From assembly GCA_916048095.2 (NCBI GenBank), contig OU696571.1:6642001-6706000 (forward strand): a DNA stretch of 64,000 nucleotides, given 5' to 3'. Of this stretch, positions 50,705-64,000 are shown in pieces (the stretch's first letter is position 1; every line of letters begins with the position of its first letter). This DNA comes from Sacculina carcini (taxonomy: Eukaryota > Arthropoda > Thecostraca > Sacculinidae). Below the pieces are notes generated by a model, which had not been told where the DNA came from, did no database searches, and was given only the letters and a program-made list of their open reading frames with translations. The position numbers and the translations under genes were made by a program.

Positions 50705-52828
50705 ACAATGGACGCATTCGTGGAAATGAAAGTGTGAGGCGAGCGGTGTTGGTACAGTGTCTGTTTGTGTATGTGTAGCGTGGCGTCACGATTTTTGCCA
50801 GTTGAACGGAGCTGGAAAAAAGACCTGTGGAACCCGGGTGACCGAAGCCGATCCCAGGAGCTCGACAGCACCGTCGTTGTGACGAGGCTGGAAGGGTTGT
50901 TGCTGCGGTTTGGCCTCCAGACTGGAGGGTGGTCCCATGACGTAGACATCGCAGCTCCAGGACCAATATATGTTGTTGTTGTTGTTGCTTGTCTGCATTG
51001 CTCAGTGGTGATGTCAAATGCATCACTACGTCCTTCCAAACTTTCAAACCATCGTGACAAGCTCATTCCCAAAGGAAAGATGATAATGCTGATGCCCTGT
51101 CTTCGAAATGAGCACGGTACTACCGTGAAGCGACACTTACAAAATTTAGATTCTGGCCAGAAGGAAAACCTGCTCTTAAATCCAGCTACGAAGTGGCATA
51201 CTGAATTGTGAAGTGCAGGAAGCCGCACACTATTGCTGAGGAGCTTATCAAGCCATGTACAGAGAAAATGGTAGAACTGGTGATCGGACCAGAGGCAAAA
51301 AAGGAAATCCAGCAAGTTTCGCTCTCCAATGACACGATCCGCCGACGGATTGATGACATGGCCGCTGATGTGTGCCGTCAAATTTGCTGTGAAATCAAGC
51401 AAAGTACGCTCCAGGCTAGCCTTCAACTTGATGAGTCTACCGACACCGCTTTGGAGAGCCAGCTGATCGCCTTTGCTCGCTACGAGAAAGAAAGAAAGTT
51501 GAAGGAAGAGTTATTATTCTGCAATGCTCTGCCAACCTCAACGACAGCAAAGAATGTCAAAGCCATCGTGGACTCATTTTTGAAGTGAATGGACTCAGCT
51601 GGTAGAATTTCAAGCACATTTGTACTGATGGTGCCCCAGCGATGATTGGCGTCAAATGAGGGTTCGTCACGCTTGTGAAGAATGAATGGCCCCACGTGAA
51701 ATCTTCCCACTGTTCACTACACCGATATGCTCTTGCGTCAAAAACTATACCGCTGCGTTTGTTGGAAGTAATTGACGTTGCGGTCAAAGTGATCAACTTC
51801 GTTCGTGCGAATGCGAAAAATTATCGGCTCTTCCAACTTCTGACCAACGAAATGGGAGGGCAACATGTGGGACTTCTGTATTACACTAAAGTTTGTTGGC
51901 TATCGAAGGGGAAATGCCTCTCTCGGTTCTATGAACACCTGTTAGAGAGAGAAATTTTCTTGCGAGAGAACGAAAATAACCTCTATGTCCACTTTGACAA
52001 TGAAGAGTTCGTCGTGGTGCTAGCCTACCTGGCCGATATATCCGGCCGACTCAACGAAATGCACCAGTCTTTACAAGGCCGTGATGTGACAGTCAGTGAC
52101 GTTCAGGACAAGCTTACCGGTCTGTCTGCTCGAATGGGAGTCTGGCAGGCACGAATCAGGACTGGATCCACAGCCTCGTTTCCTTTCTTGGACGAGCATC
52201 TGCAGACCCAGAGGATTGAACTTCCCGTCGGCATCAAATAATGCATAATTGTACATCTCGACATTCTCTCCGCTGAGTTCAAATCTTATTTTGACGATGT
52301 TCCATTGTATGTTCCATGGCAGAGAGACCCATTCAACACCGAAGTTGAACCTACTGAAAACGAAGCAGAGGAGCTTGCAGAGTTCAAGGTCTCAAAAGCA
52401 ATGAAGCTCGCCTTCAGTAACAGGAAAGACTTCTGCAGCTTCTGGTTATCTGTTCAGGATGCATATCCACTACTCAGCAAGAATGCATCCGAAATGCACG
52501 CTTAATTCGCCACAATTTACCTTTGTGAATCTGGATTTTATGACATGGCGACCATTAAAACGAAGTCCAGAAACCGTATTGGTGTTGGTAACAATATTCG
52601 CCTTGCTGTGTCCAAGACGGAGCCGGACATAAGAGGCCTCGTCACACGAGCCCAACAGCAAGTGTCCCATTGATTATATTGTTCAGCAAAGATTCTTACA
52701 TTGATGTATAATTTGAGTGCCTGAATAAACAATTCAAAACAAAATCTGCGTTTTTAAAGGGCAGGGGGCCACAAATGTTAGCCACTCGCTGAGGGGGGCC
52801 ACGAGCTATCAAAGGTTGAGGAACGCTG
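50705..52828 (+). pseudogene. ZBED/SCAND3-like hAT transposon
   Basis: Plus strand in pieces: a BED-finger remnant (CLHCSVVMSNASLRPSKLSNHRD near 50990); KPHTIAEELIKPC and VSLSNDTIRRRIDDMA with the catalytic-region LDESTDTALESQLIAF (51208-51588); CWLSKGKCLSRFYEHL (51675-52241); and a C-terminal FWLSVQDAYPLLS, TIKTKSRNRI and SKTEPDIRGLV region (52400-52670). The right end CAGCGTTCCTCAACCTTTG (complement, 52828 inward) is a typical hAT terminus. Target sequence ATTTAGAG on the right against TTTTAGAC on the left. Several frameshifts and stops. The left terminus is not recognisable. Confidence 0.82.
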
Positions 52829-53043
52829 ATTTAGAGGCTTTTCAGCGGATGAGCAAGTGGAATATCAGGTGAAGACTGTAGCATTAGCAAAGGAAGTTGG
52901 CGGTGAAGGATTTGCAGATATGGAGGAAGAAGAGGTTCGGGAACTGGTTTGTGCCCATGCAGTTGAGCTGTCTGAGGAGGAACTGGTGGAACTCGTCCAA
53001 TCGGCCAGTGAGGAGGAGAAGGGCAATGCTGAAGAAGAAAGCT
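52829..53043 (+). pseudogene. Tigger transposase C-terminal tail
   Basis: Continues the Tigger frame: FSADEQVEYQVKTVALAKEV, then the very acidic repeat-like tail MEEEEVRELVCAHAVELSEE with ELVELVQ, as in TIGD1-like proteins (EE-h-EL---H--ELT-EEL-EL). Stop at 53043. The Tigger 3' UTR and end follow to 53552. Confidence 0.75.
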
Positions 53044-53549
53044 AGCCACAGGAAGGCTTAACTTTGGACTCATTGACAGCCTTGATGCGACAGGCCTCCG
53101 CTCTCAAGGCTGTCATTTATGAGTGACACATCCATGATGAGGGCAATTGCAGCGCAGAATGGCATCGACAGTGCTATGGTGCCCTACACAGCCGGTTTCC
53201 AGAACATGAAACAGCGACGAGTACAATTGCCCATCACCATGTTTTCACAGAAACGTGGTGATCCAGCCAATTATTATGCCGAATACGACTAGACTGCTAC
53301 CTGGACTACTACCCCTTCTACATATATTCATATCATACACTTTTTTTCTTGTTCTTTAGTTTTTATTGTATTGTTTTCGTTTTTTTCTATTGCATTATTC
53401 CGTTCAATATGGCAATTCATTGTGGAAATAAAATTATTTGGGTTCTAATGGATGTTTTGGCAAATATCTTTCAATGGCGGAATTTTACGCGGATTTTCAT
53501 TTTACGCGGGGGTTCCCGGTACCTAACCTCCGCGTAAAACGAGGGTCTA

Positions 53550-55315
<1,766 letters not shown>

Positions 55316-55317
55316 GA

Positions 55318-55406
<89 letters not shown>

Positions 55407-55563
55407 ATATATATAATATAATATATAATATAATATATAATATAATATATAATATAATATATAATATAATATATAATATAATATATAATATAATATATAA
55501 TATATAATATAATATATAATATAATATAATATAATATATAATATATATAATTATATATATATA
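55318..55563. repeat. Compound (TA)n/(TATAA)n microsatellite
   Basis: Two TA runs split by TATAGTATATA, then a regular ATATAATATA higher-order pattern to 55563. Confidence 0.95.
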
Positions 55564-55564
55564 C

Positions 55565-55995
55565 TAGCATTAAAACCCGCCCGTTGTGCGGAACAATTCA
55601 TAAAAATATTGCAAATTAAAAAATTTATATGGCAAACTCATAAAAACCTTAATCAATCGAAAAGTCTAAATTTCATTATTTTTTATTTTATTTGGACAAA
55701 ATATTTTTCCTCAGCCCGCCTCATATTTAAACCCGCCCGACGTGCGGAATAATTCAGAACTCGAACACGATCCGTTCTGGACCTTGAAGTCAAATCCGTT
55801 AGTTTTGTATATGAACTCGTTTTACACGGTGAAATTAAACGTTCAATTGTCTACAGTTGATGCCCCCGGGACAATATTATCTCATAAACATGATCCATCG
55901 CTTCGTTTACGTTTCAAGGCCCTGATCTATACCATTGAGCGCGCGCAGTTAGGTCACCTCATATTCAAGCATACACGCACACAGACAGACAGATA
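55565..55995 (+). repeat. Short Rep-C-type element with CAGACAGA tail
   Basis: Starts CTAGCATTAAAACCCGCCCG and contains hairpin motifs at 55578 and 55733. It ends CAGACAGACAGATAATTTC just before a TA tract. A second copy lies at 63118-63580. It shares the 5' hairpin module and a similar 3' module with the large composite unit but has a different middle (GAACACGATCCGTTCTGG). Confidence 0.75.
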
Positions 55996-56009
55996 ATTTC
56001 TTTTATATT

Positions 56010-56099
<90 letters not shown>
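56010..56099. repeat. (TA)n microsatellite
   Basis: TA tract separating the short element from the first long composite unit. Confidence 0.93.
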
Positions 56100-56102
<3 letters not shown>

Positions 56103-58690
56103 AACCCGCCCGTCGTGCGGAACAATTCATAAAGTAAAATTCATATTCAATCCATAAAATAAACTGAATACAAATAAAAAAGCAAAAAATTCAACCTGTA
56201 TATACGTTCACCAATAAATAACTCAAAATGTGAATATTTTAAATTTAAATTTGACAAAATATTATCCCTCAATCCGCCTCATATTTGAGCCTGCCCGTCG
56301 TGCGGAATAATTCAGAACACAAACACAACAAACAATGGAAATTCTAGCATATAAACCGGCCCGTCGTGCGGAACAATTCATACCATTAAATTTTTATTCA
56401 ATTTATAAGAGAAAATAAATATGAATTAATAAAGAAAAGAGTAAACCCATAAAAAGTCTAAATTTCTATATTTTTATATTATTTTGACAAAATAGTTTGC
56501 CTAAACCGCCTCATATTTAAACCTGCCCGTCGTGCTGAATAATTCAGAACTCAGACACAAAACAATGAAAAATGACTAATTTTTTTATCATACTGTTTTC
56601 AAAATATATTTATAACTCAACATCACCATCTATCATTAAAACCCGCCCGTTGAGCAGAACAATAAATAAAGTATAATGAATATTGAATTAATAAAAAACG
56701 ATTAGAAATAAAAAAAGAAAGAGTAAACCCCTAAAAAGTCTTAAACAATAAAAAAGTCTAAATATGAATGTTTTTATTTAAGATGTGACAAAATATTTTC
56801 CCTTAAACAGCCTCGTATTTAAACCCGCCCGTCGTGCGGGACTATAAATAAAATATAATGAATCAAAAAGCAAAAAGCTTATCCAATAGAAAAATATATA
56901 TTTGTAAATTCTTGTTTTAATTATTGACGAAGTTTTTTCCCTCAACACTGCTCAAATTCACACCCGTCCTTCGTGTGTAGTAATTCAGAAGTGTAACACT
57001 ATCAAAACTATGAAACCTGCTGTCATCTCTATAATTCCAGATTTATGCGTCCGCTAAAACAGCATATTCATATAGTTGGCATTGCATGATATTACAACCC
57101 ATATCCTTATGCAACTTAAGCTTATGCAAGTTGAAATTAAGCCAATTAAATTATACAGTAAAATTCAGTAGTTAACTTTGTTCCCAGTAGTATTTATTAC
57201 TGTAGTTTTGTTCCCAGTAATATTGAGGACAATAAAGCCTTTTATATTCAGTATAGTGTAGCATTAATTAAACTGTACCCAATAAAACCACACCATCCAT
57301 GCTTGGAGCTAATATGATGCATTCTTAATTGTGATTGGGCTTCAGTGAAATTTAATCGGTGTAATGTGGTTTCTGTGTAATCGCAAGTGCTCATAATAGC
57401 TGTCAAATTGGTAATATGTCCTTTTGACTTTACACCGCCGTAACTTCCTTCATATATCCTTTGGAAAATAACAAATTATACCGTATTGTAGAAAACAAGA
57501 TTTCTAGAACGATGGTATAAATTACTTTGATGTGTAACAAATAGTTACTGAGAAATAGTAGAAAAATGAATTAATTTTAGTCGCCCGGTGTTCAAGTGTA
57601 ATTTTGGATGTATTTGAGAATTTTGCCAATTTTACACGTTTTTTGTATCATTTTTGGGTATAAATTATAGCTTATCTTGTAGAACACAAAAATATCTACA
57701 CAGTAGTATATTCCTGTGTAATCGCAAGTGTGCATAATAGCTGTCAAATTGGCAATATGTCCTTTTGAATTTACACCGCCGTAACTTCCTTGAGATACAC
57801 TTTGGAAAATTACAAATTATACCGTATTGTAGAAAACAAAATTTCTAGCACGATGGTATCATTTATTTTAATGTGTAACAAATAGTTACTGAGAAATAGT
57901 AGAAAAATGAATTAATTTTAGTAGCCCGGTGTTCAAGTGTAATTTTGGACGAATTTGAGAATTTTGCCAATTTTACGTTTTTGGTATCATTTGTGGGTAT
58001 AAATTAAAATATTTCTTGTAGAACACAAAATTCTCTACACAATAGTATACTTTTTATAGCTGTACCATTGCTGGTTTATGAGGAATAGATAGCGGAATAT
58101 TGACCAAAATATTCGCGTTTTTCAGTGCTAATTTTGCATTTTTGACTTTGTCATTTTGACTTCACACCACCGTAACTTTTTTTTTAATACACTCTGGAAA
58201 ATTAAAAACTATACCGTGCTGTAGAAAACAAAATTCCCAGCTTGATGGTAATATTTATTCAGATGTGTCATAGTTAGTTGCTGAGAAATACAGAAAAAAG
58301 TATAGAAAATCGGACGCGTGGAGTTTAAATAAAATTTTGAATGTAGACTGAAATTTTGTCATTTTTACATATTTTATATTTAATTTTTGGATATGAATTA
58401 TAACCTACCTAGTAGAACAGAATATTTTCTACACAGTGGTATAATCTGTTTGGCTGTACCATTTCTGGTTTATGAGGAGTAGATGGCGGAGCATTGACCA
58501 AAATTTTCGCATTTTTCAGGGTTAATTTTGTCTTTTCACTACGATAACTTTTTTTGGTTTTATTTTTAAAATTTAAAATTTATCTTATCGTGTAGACAAG
58601 AAAATTTCCAACGTAATGGTATAAATTGTTGGCGAGTACACCAAGTGGTTACCGAGTACCAGCTTGCTGAAAATGGACCAAGGAGGGTGG

Positions 58691-58724
<34 letters not shown>

Positions 58725-58743
58725 GGATCTCTTTTATATATAT

Positions 58744-58792
<49 letters not shown>
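56100..58792 (+). repeat. Composite non-coding unit, copy 1
   Basis: Order: Rep-C hairpin repeats (56100-56990), bridge with AATAAAGCC (about 57000-57400), Rep-A A/B monomers (57400-58640), CAGA microsatellite, AGAGGATCTCTTTTATATATA, TA tract. No coding capacity. It repeats with an offset of 2696 bp as copy 2. Confidence 0.85.
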
Positions 58793-58794
<2 letters not shown>

Positions 58795-61450
58795 TTTGAG
58801 CCCGCCCGTCGTGCGGAACAATTCATAAAGTAAAATTCATATTCAATCCATAAAATAAACTGAATACAAATAAAAAAGCAAAAAATTTAACCTGTATATA
58901 CGTTAACCAATAAAAAACTCAAAATGTCAATATTTTAAATTTAAATTTGACAAAATATTATCCCTCAATCCGCCTCATATTTGAGCCTGCCCGTCGTGCG
59001 GAATAATTCAGAACAAAAACACAACAAACAATGGAAATTCTAGCATATAAACCGGCCCGTCGTGCGAAACAATTTATACCATTAAATTTTTATTCAATTC
59101 ATAAGAGAAAATAAATATGAATTAATAAAGAAAAGAGTAAACCCATAAAAAGTCTAAATTTCTATATTTTTATATTATTTTGACAAAATAGTTTGCCTAA
59201 ACCGCCTCATATTTAAAACTGCCCGTCGTGCTGAATGATTCAGAACTCAGACACAAAACAATGAAAAATGACTAATTTTTTTATCATACTGTTTTCAAAA
59301 TATATTTATAACTCAACATCACCATCTATCATTAAAACCCGCCCGTTGAGCAGAACAATAAATAAAGTATAATGAATATTGAATTAATAAAAAACGATTA
59401 CAAATTAAAAAAGAAAAAGTAAACCCCCTAAAAATTCTTAAACAATAGAAAAGTCTAAATATGAATGTTTTTATTTTAGATGTGACAAAATATTTTCCCT
59501 CGAACAGCCTCGTATTTAAACCCGCCCGTCGTGCGGGACTATAAATAAAATATAATGAATCAAAAAGCAAAAAGCTGATCCAATAGAAAAATACATATTT
59601 GTAAATTCTTGTTTTAATTATTGACGAAGTTTTTTCCCTCAACACTGCTCAAATTCACACCCGTCCTTCGTGTGTAGTAATTCAGAAGTGTAACACTATC
59701 AAAACTATGAAACCTGCTGTCATCTCTATAATTCCAGATTTATGCGTCCGCTAAAACAGCATATTCATATAGTTGGCATTGTATGATAATACAACCCATA
59801 TCCTTATGCAACTTAAGCTTATGCAACTTGAAATTAAGCCAATTAAATTATACAGTAAAATTCAGTAGTTAACTTTGTTCCCAGTAGTATTTACTACTGT
59901 AGTTTTGTTCCCAGTAATATTGAGGACAATAAAGCCTTTCTATTCAGTATAGTGTAGCATTAATTAAACTGTACCCAATAAAACCACACCATCCATGCTT
60001 GGAGCTAATATGATGCATTCTTAATTGTGATTGGGCTTCAGTGAAATTTAATCGGTGTATATTCCTGTGTAATCGCAAGTGCTCATAATAGCTGTCAAAT
60101 TGGTAATATGTGCTTTTGAATTTACACCGCCGTAACTTCCTTCAGATACACTTTGGAAAATTACAAATTATACCGTATTGTAGAAAACAAGATTTCTAGC
60201 ACGATGGTATAATTTATTTTTATATGTAACAAATAGTTACTGAGAAATAGTAGAAAAATGAATTAATTTTAGTCGCCCGGTGTTCAAGTGTAAATTTGGA
60301 TGTATTTAAGAATTTTGCCAATTTTACACGTTTTTTGTATCATTTGTGGGTATAAATTATACCTTTTCTTGTAGAACACAAAATTCTCTACACAGTAGTA
60401 TATTCCTGTGTAATCGCAAGTGCGCATAATAGCTGTCAAATTGGCAATATGTTCTTTTGACTTTACACCGCCGTCACTTCCTTCAGATACACTTTGGAAA
60501 ATTAAGAATTATACCGCATTTTAAAAAATACAATTTCCAGCACGATGATATAATTTATTTTAATGTGTGACAAATAGTTCCTGAGAAATAGGTAGAAAAA
60601 TGAATTAATTTAGGCGCCCGGTGATCAAGTGTAATTTTGGATGTATTTGACAATTTTGCCAATTTTACACATTTTTTTGTATCATTTGCGGGTATAAATT
60701 ATAACTTTTCTTGTAGAACACAAAATTATCTACACAATAGTATAATTTTTATAGCTGTACCATTGCTGGTTTATGAGGAATAGATAGCGGAATATTGACC
60801 AAAATATTCGCGTTTTTCAGTGCTAATTTTGCATTTTTGACTTTGTCATTTTGACTTCACACCGCCGTAACTTTTTTTTAATACACTTTGGAAAATTAAA
60901 AATTATACCGTGTTGTAGCAAACAAAATTCCCAGCATGATGGTATTATTTATTTAGATGTGTGATAATTAGTTTTTGATACATAGAGAAAAAAGTATAGA
61001 AAATCGGACGCGTGGAGTTTAAATATAATTTTGAATATAGATTGAAATTTTGTCATGTTTACATCTTTTATGTTCTATTTTTGGATATGAATTATAACCT
61101 ATCTTGTAGAAAAGAAAATTCTCTACACAGTGGTATAATCTGCTTGGCTGTACCATTTCTGGTTTATGAGGAGTAGATGTAGGAATATTGACCAAAATTT
61201 TCGCATTTTTCAGGGTTCATTTTGTCTTTTCACCGCGATAACTTTTTTTGGTTTTATTTTTAAAATTTAAAATTTATCCTATCGTGTAGACAAGCAAATT
61301 TTCAACGTAATGGTATAAATTGTTGGCGGGTACATTAAGTGGTTACCGAGTAGCAGCTTGCTGAAAATGTGACCAATGAGGGTGGGACAGACAAACAGAC
61401 AGACAGAGGATCTCTTTTATATATATAGATATATATATATATATATATAC
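58793..61450 (+). repeat. Composite non-coding unit, copy 2 (direct tandem)
   Basis: Follows copy 1 base for base with few changes by eye, including unusual motif variants such as ACACCCGTCCTTCGTGTG (56959 and 59656). It extends to the AGAGGATCTC end and TA tract at 61400-61450, so the duplication is recent. Confidence 0.85.
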
Positions 61451-63998
61451 TAGCATTAAAACCCGCCCGTTGTGCGGAGCAATTCATAAAATGGAATTAA
61501 TATTCATAATAATTCATATTCATAAAAATATTCCAAATTAAAAAAGAAAATGAAAACTCATCAGTGTCTTACTCAATAGAAAAGTCCAAGTGTGAATATT
61601 TTTATTTTATTTTGACATAATATTTTCCCTCAACCCGCCTCATATATAAACCAACCCATTGTGCGGAATAATTCAGAACACAAACACGTAACAAACAATG
61701 AAAATCCTAGCATGTAAACCCGCCCGTCGTGCGAAACAGTTCATACTATTAAATTTGTATTCAATTCATGAGAGAAAAGGAATATGAATTAAAAAAGAGT
61801 TGAGTAAACCCATACAAAAGTCTAAATTTCTATATTTTCATATTTATTTTCACAAAATAGTTTGCCTAAACCGCCTCATATTTATACATGCCCGTCGTGC
61901 TGAATAATTCAGAACTCAGACACGAAACAATGAAAAATGACTACACTTTTTCATCATAATGTTTCCAAAATATTTTAATAACTTAATATCACCGTCTAGC
62001 ATTGAAACCCGCCAGTTGTGCGGAGCAATTCATAAGATGAAATTCATATTTAATTCATAAACATATTGCAAATTAAAAAAGAAAACAGATATACTCATTA
62101 AAATCTTACTCAATTGAAAAGTCTAAATTCAATTATATTTTTTGACAACATATTTTCCTTCAGCCCGTCTCAACCCGCCCGTCGTGCTGAACAATTTATA
62201 AAATAAAATGCATATTCAATCCATAAAATAAAATGCATATTCAATCCATAAAATAAACTGAATACAAATTAAAAAGCAAAACATTTAACATTTTCCCTCG
62301 AACAGCCTCATATTTAAACCCGCCCGTCGTGCGGAACAATTAAGCCCCAACACCAATGGTTCTTTATATATAAACCAACTAATGACAACTAACTAACTAA
62401 TATTCAAATGGTTCTTTATTATATAATAATGGTTTTTTATTTAATGGTTCTATATGGTACAATAATTCAGTAGTTTACTTTGTTCCCAGTAGCATTTTAC
62501 CCGCCCGTCGTGCGGAACAATTAAGCCCCTGATCTATACCATTGAACCCGCGCAATTATGTCACCTCATTCAAGCATACACACACAGACAGACAGATAAT
62601 TTCTTCTTTATGTATATATATACCATTGAACCTGCGCAATTATGTCACCTCATATTCAAGCATACATACACAGACAGACAGATAATTTCTTCTTCAGAAA
62701 TTTTCTTCTTTATGTATATGGCATTAATACCCGCCCGTTGTGCGGAGCAATTCATACAATCAAGCAAATCATGAACCATTTGAAAAAATGAACTAAAAAC
62801 ACTTTTTTTTAAACCCACCCGTCGTGCGGAACAATTCATACAATAAAATTCATATCAAATCCATAAAATATAATGAATACAAATTGAAAAGCCAAAAATG
62901 TAAGCTATAAATATCTTGACCAATAGAAAAGTCTAAATGCCCGCGGGACATTTTTATTTCATAAAAATGAGCCATTGCTTCGTTTGCGTTTGAAGCCCCT
63001 GGTCATTGAACCAGCGAACCATGAACCAGCGCAATTATGTCACCTCATATTCAAGCATACATACACAGACAGACAGATAATTTCTTCTTTATGTATATAT
63101 ATATATATATATATATAGCATTAAAACCGCATTAAAACCCGCCCGTTGTGCGGAACAATTAATAAAAATATTGCAAATTAAAAATAAATAAGGCAAACTC
63201 ATGAAGACCTTAATTAATTAAAAAGTCTAAATTTCATTATATTTAATTTTATTTTGACAAAATATTTTCACTCAGCCCGCCTCATATTTAAACCCGCCCG
63301 ACGTGAGGAATAATTCAGAACTCGAACACCATCCGTTCTGGTTCTTGAAGTCAAATCCATTAGTTTTGTATATGAATTCATTCTATACGGTGAAATTGAA
63401 CGTTTTATTGCTGCCCGCGGGACATTTTTATTTCATAAAAATGAGCCATCGCTTCGTTTGCGTTTCAAGCCCCTGATCATTGAACCAGCGAACCATGAAC
63501 CAGCGCAATTATGTCACCTCATATTCAAGCATACATACACAGACAGACAGATAATTTCTTCTTTATGTATATATATAGCATTAAAACCCGCCCGTTGTGC
63601 GGAGCAATTCATACAATAAAATTCATATCAAATCCATAAAATATAATGAATACAAATTGAAAACCAAAAAATGTAACCTATAAATATCTTAACCAATAGA
63701 AAAGTCTAAATGTGAATATTTTTGTTCTTATTTTGACAAATATTATCCCTCAACCCGCCTGATATATAAATCTGCCCGTCGTGTGGTATAATTCAGAACA
63801 CAAACACGAAACAAACAATGAAAGATGATGAAATCTTTTCATCAGAATGTTTCCAAACTATATTTATTACTTAACATCATTCCCCAATATCATTTGCTTA
63901 AGTACTATTTCACTTTTTCCGGTATAATATTTATTGTTAAAATTTATATATTTTCCGCTATCATTAAAACCCAATATAACCTGAGTCAAACCTACCCA
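61451..63998 (+). repeat. Rep-C hairpin repeat field, mixed short variants
   Basis: At least ten further hairpin motifs (for example 61463, 61720, 61889, 62321, 62502, 62816, 63138, 63293, 63588, 63775). They are mixed with three copies of a tail CAAGCATACATACACAGACAG...GATAATTTCTTC and a GCGCAATTATGTCACCTCA block. No gene is seen to the window end. Confidence 0.8.
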
Positions 63999-64000
63999 AC

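Noticed and set aside
50581..51426. 281-aa minus-strand frame
   Set aside because: It runs antisense through the hAT and Tigger fragments, whose plus-strand frames show the recognisable domains.
55565..63998. CRISPR-like array of regularly spaced CCGCCC repeats
   Set aside because: Spacing is irregular in size (about 70 to 190 bp), spacers are themselves repeated, the DNA is eukaryotic and no cas genes exist.

Overview
The window is metazoan nuclear DNA, almost entirely transposable elements (TEs), with one host gene hidden in it. It contains LINEs, Penelope-like elements, several LTR retrotransposon lineages, hAT and Tigger DNA transposons, a tRNA-derived SINE, microsatellites and spliced exons. 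No bacterial-style operon, rRNA gene or CRISPR is visible. The repertoire fits an invertebrate, perhaps a lophotrochozoan, but I cannot name the species.

Host gene: three plus-strand exons (5599-5709, 17802-17918, 45149-45208) have proper splice sites and matching phase 0. Together they encode the C-terminal end of a gelsolin/villin-family actin-binding domain and a stop codon. The two introns (12.1 and 27.2 kb) hold most of the TEs.

0-6.6 kb: Penelope-like fragments, two of them carrying hammerhead-ribozyme-like cores; an inverted copy of a composite non-coding repeat; a hAT fossil; exon 1. 6.6-17.8 kb: two degraded mag-like Gypsy pieces. One is split by an element with inverted minisatellite arrays, which itself contains a hAT MITE and a CsRN1-like Gypsy with both LTRs. 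17.8-21.4 kb: exon 2, then a dead non-LTR retrotransposon with a C-terminal restriction-like endonuclease, a PHD-like finger and a nuclear-receptor-like zinc finger, split by a SINE. 21.5-35.8 kb: a five-level nest, mag-like Gypsy > LINE > non-autonomous LTR element > Gypsy with 128-bp LTRs > satellite-like repeat. Three of the four insertions have target-site duplications. 36.5-44.2 kb: a truncated Gypsy, a LINE piece, and a tandem LTR-element array with an apparently intact gag-pol. 45.1-53.6 kb: exon 3, then Tigger sequence split by a sister LTR element and by a ZBED-type hAT. 53.6-64 kb: a LINE remnant, then about 8.5 kb of composite non-coding repeats, including two tandem 2.69-kb units.

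Main points for follow-up: three LTR elements share a primer-binding site that is not complementary to a tRNA 3' end but matches the complement of the first 12 nt of animal tRNA-Phe; a receptor-type zinc finger sits in a retrotransposon; and an apparently undescribed hairpin-bearing composite repeat fills the right end. Nearly all TE genes except the 40.1-43.7 kb gag-pol carry stops, frameshifts or truncations.
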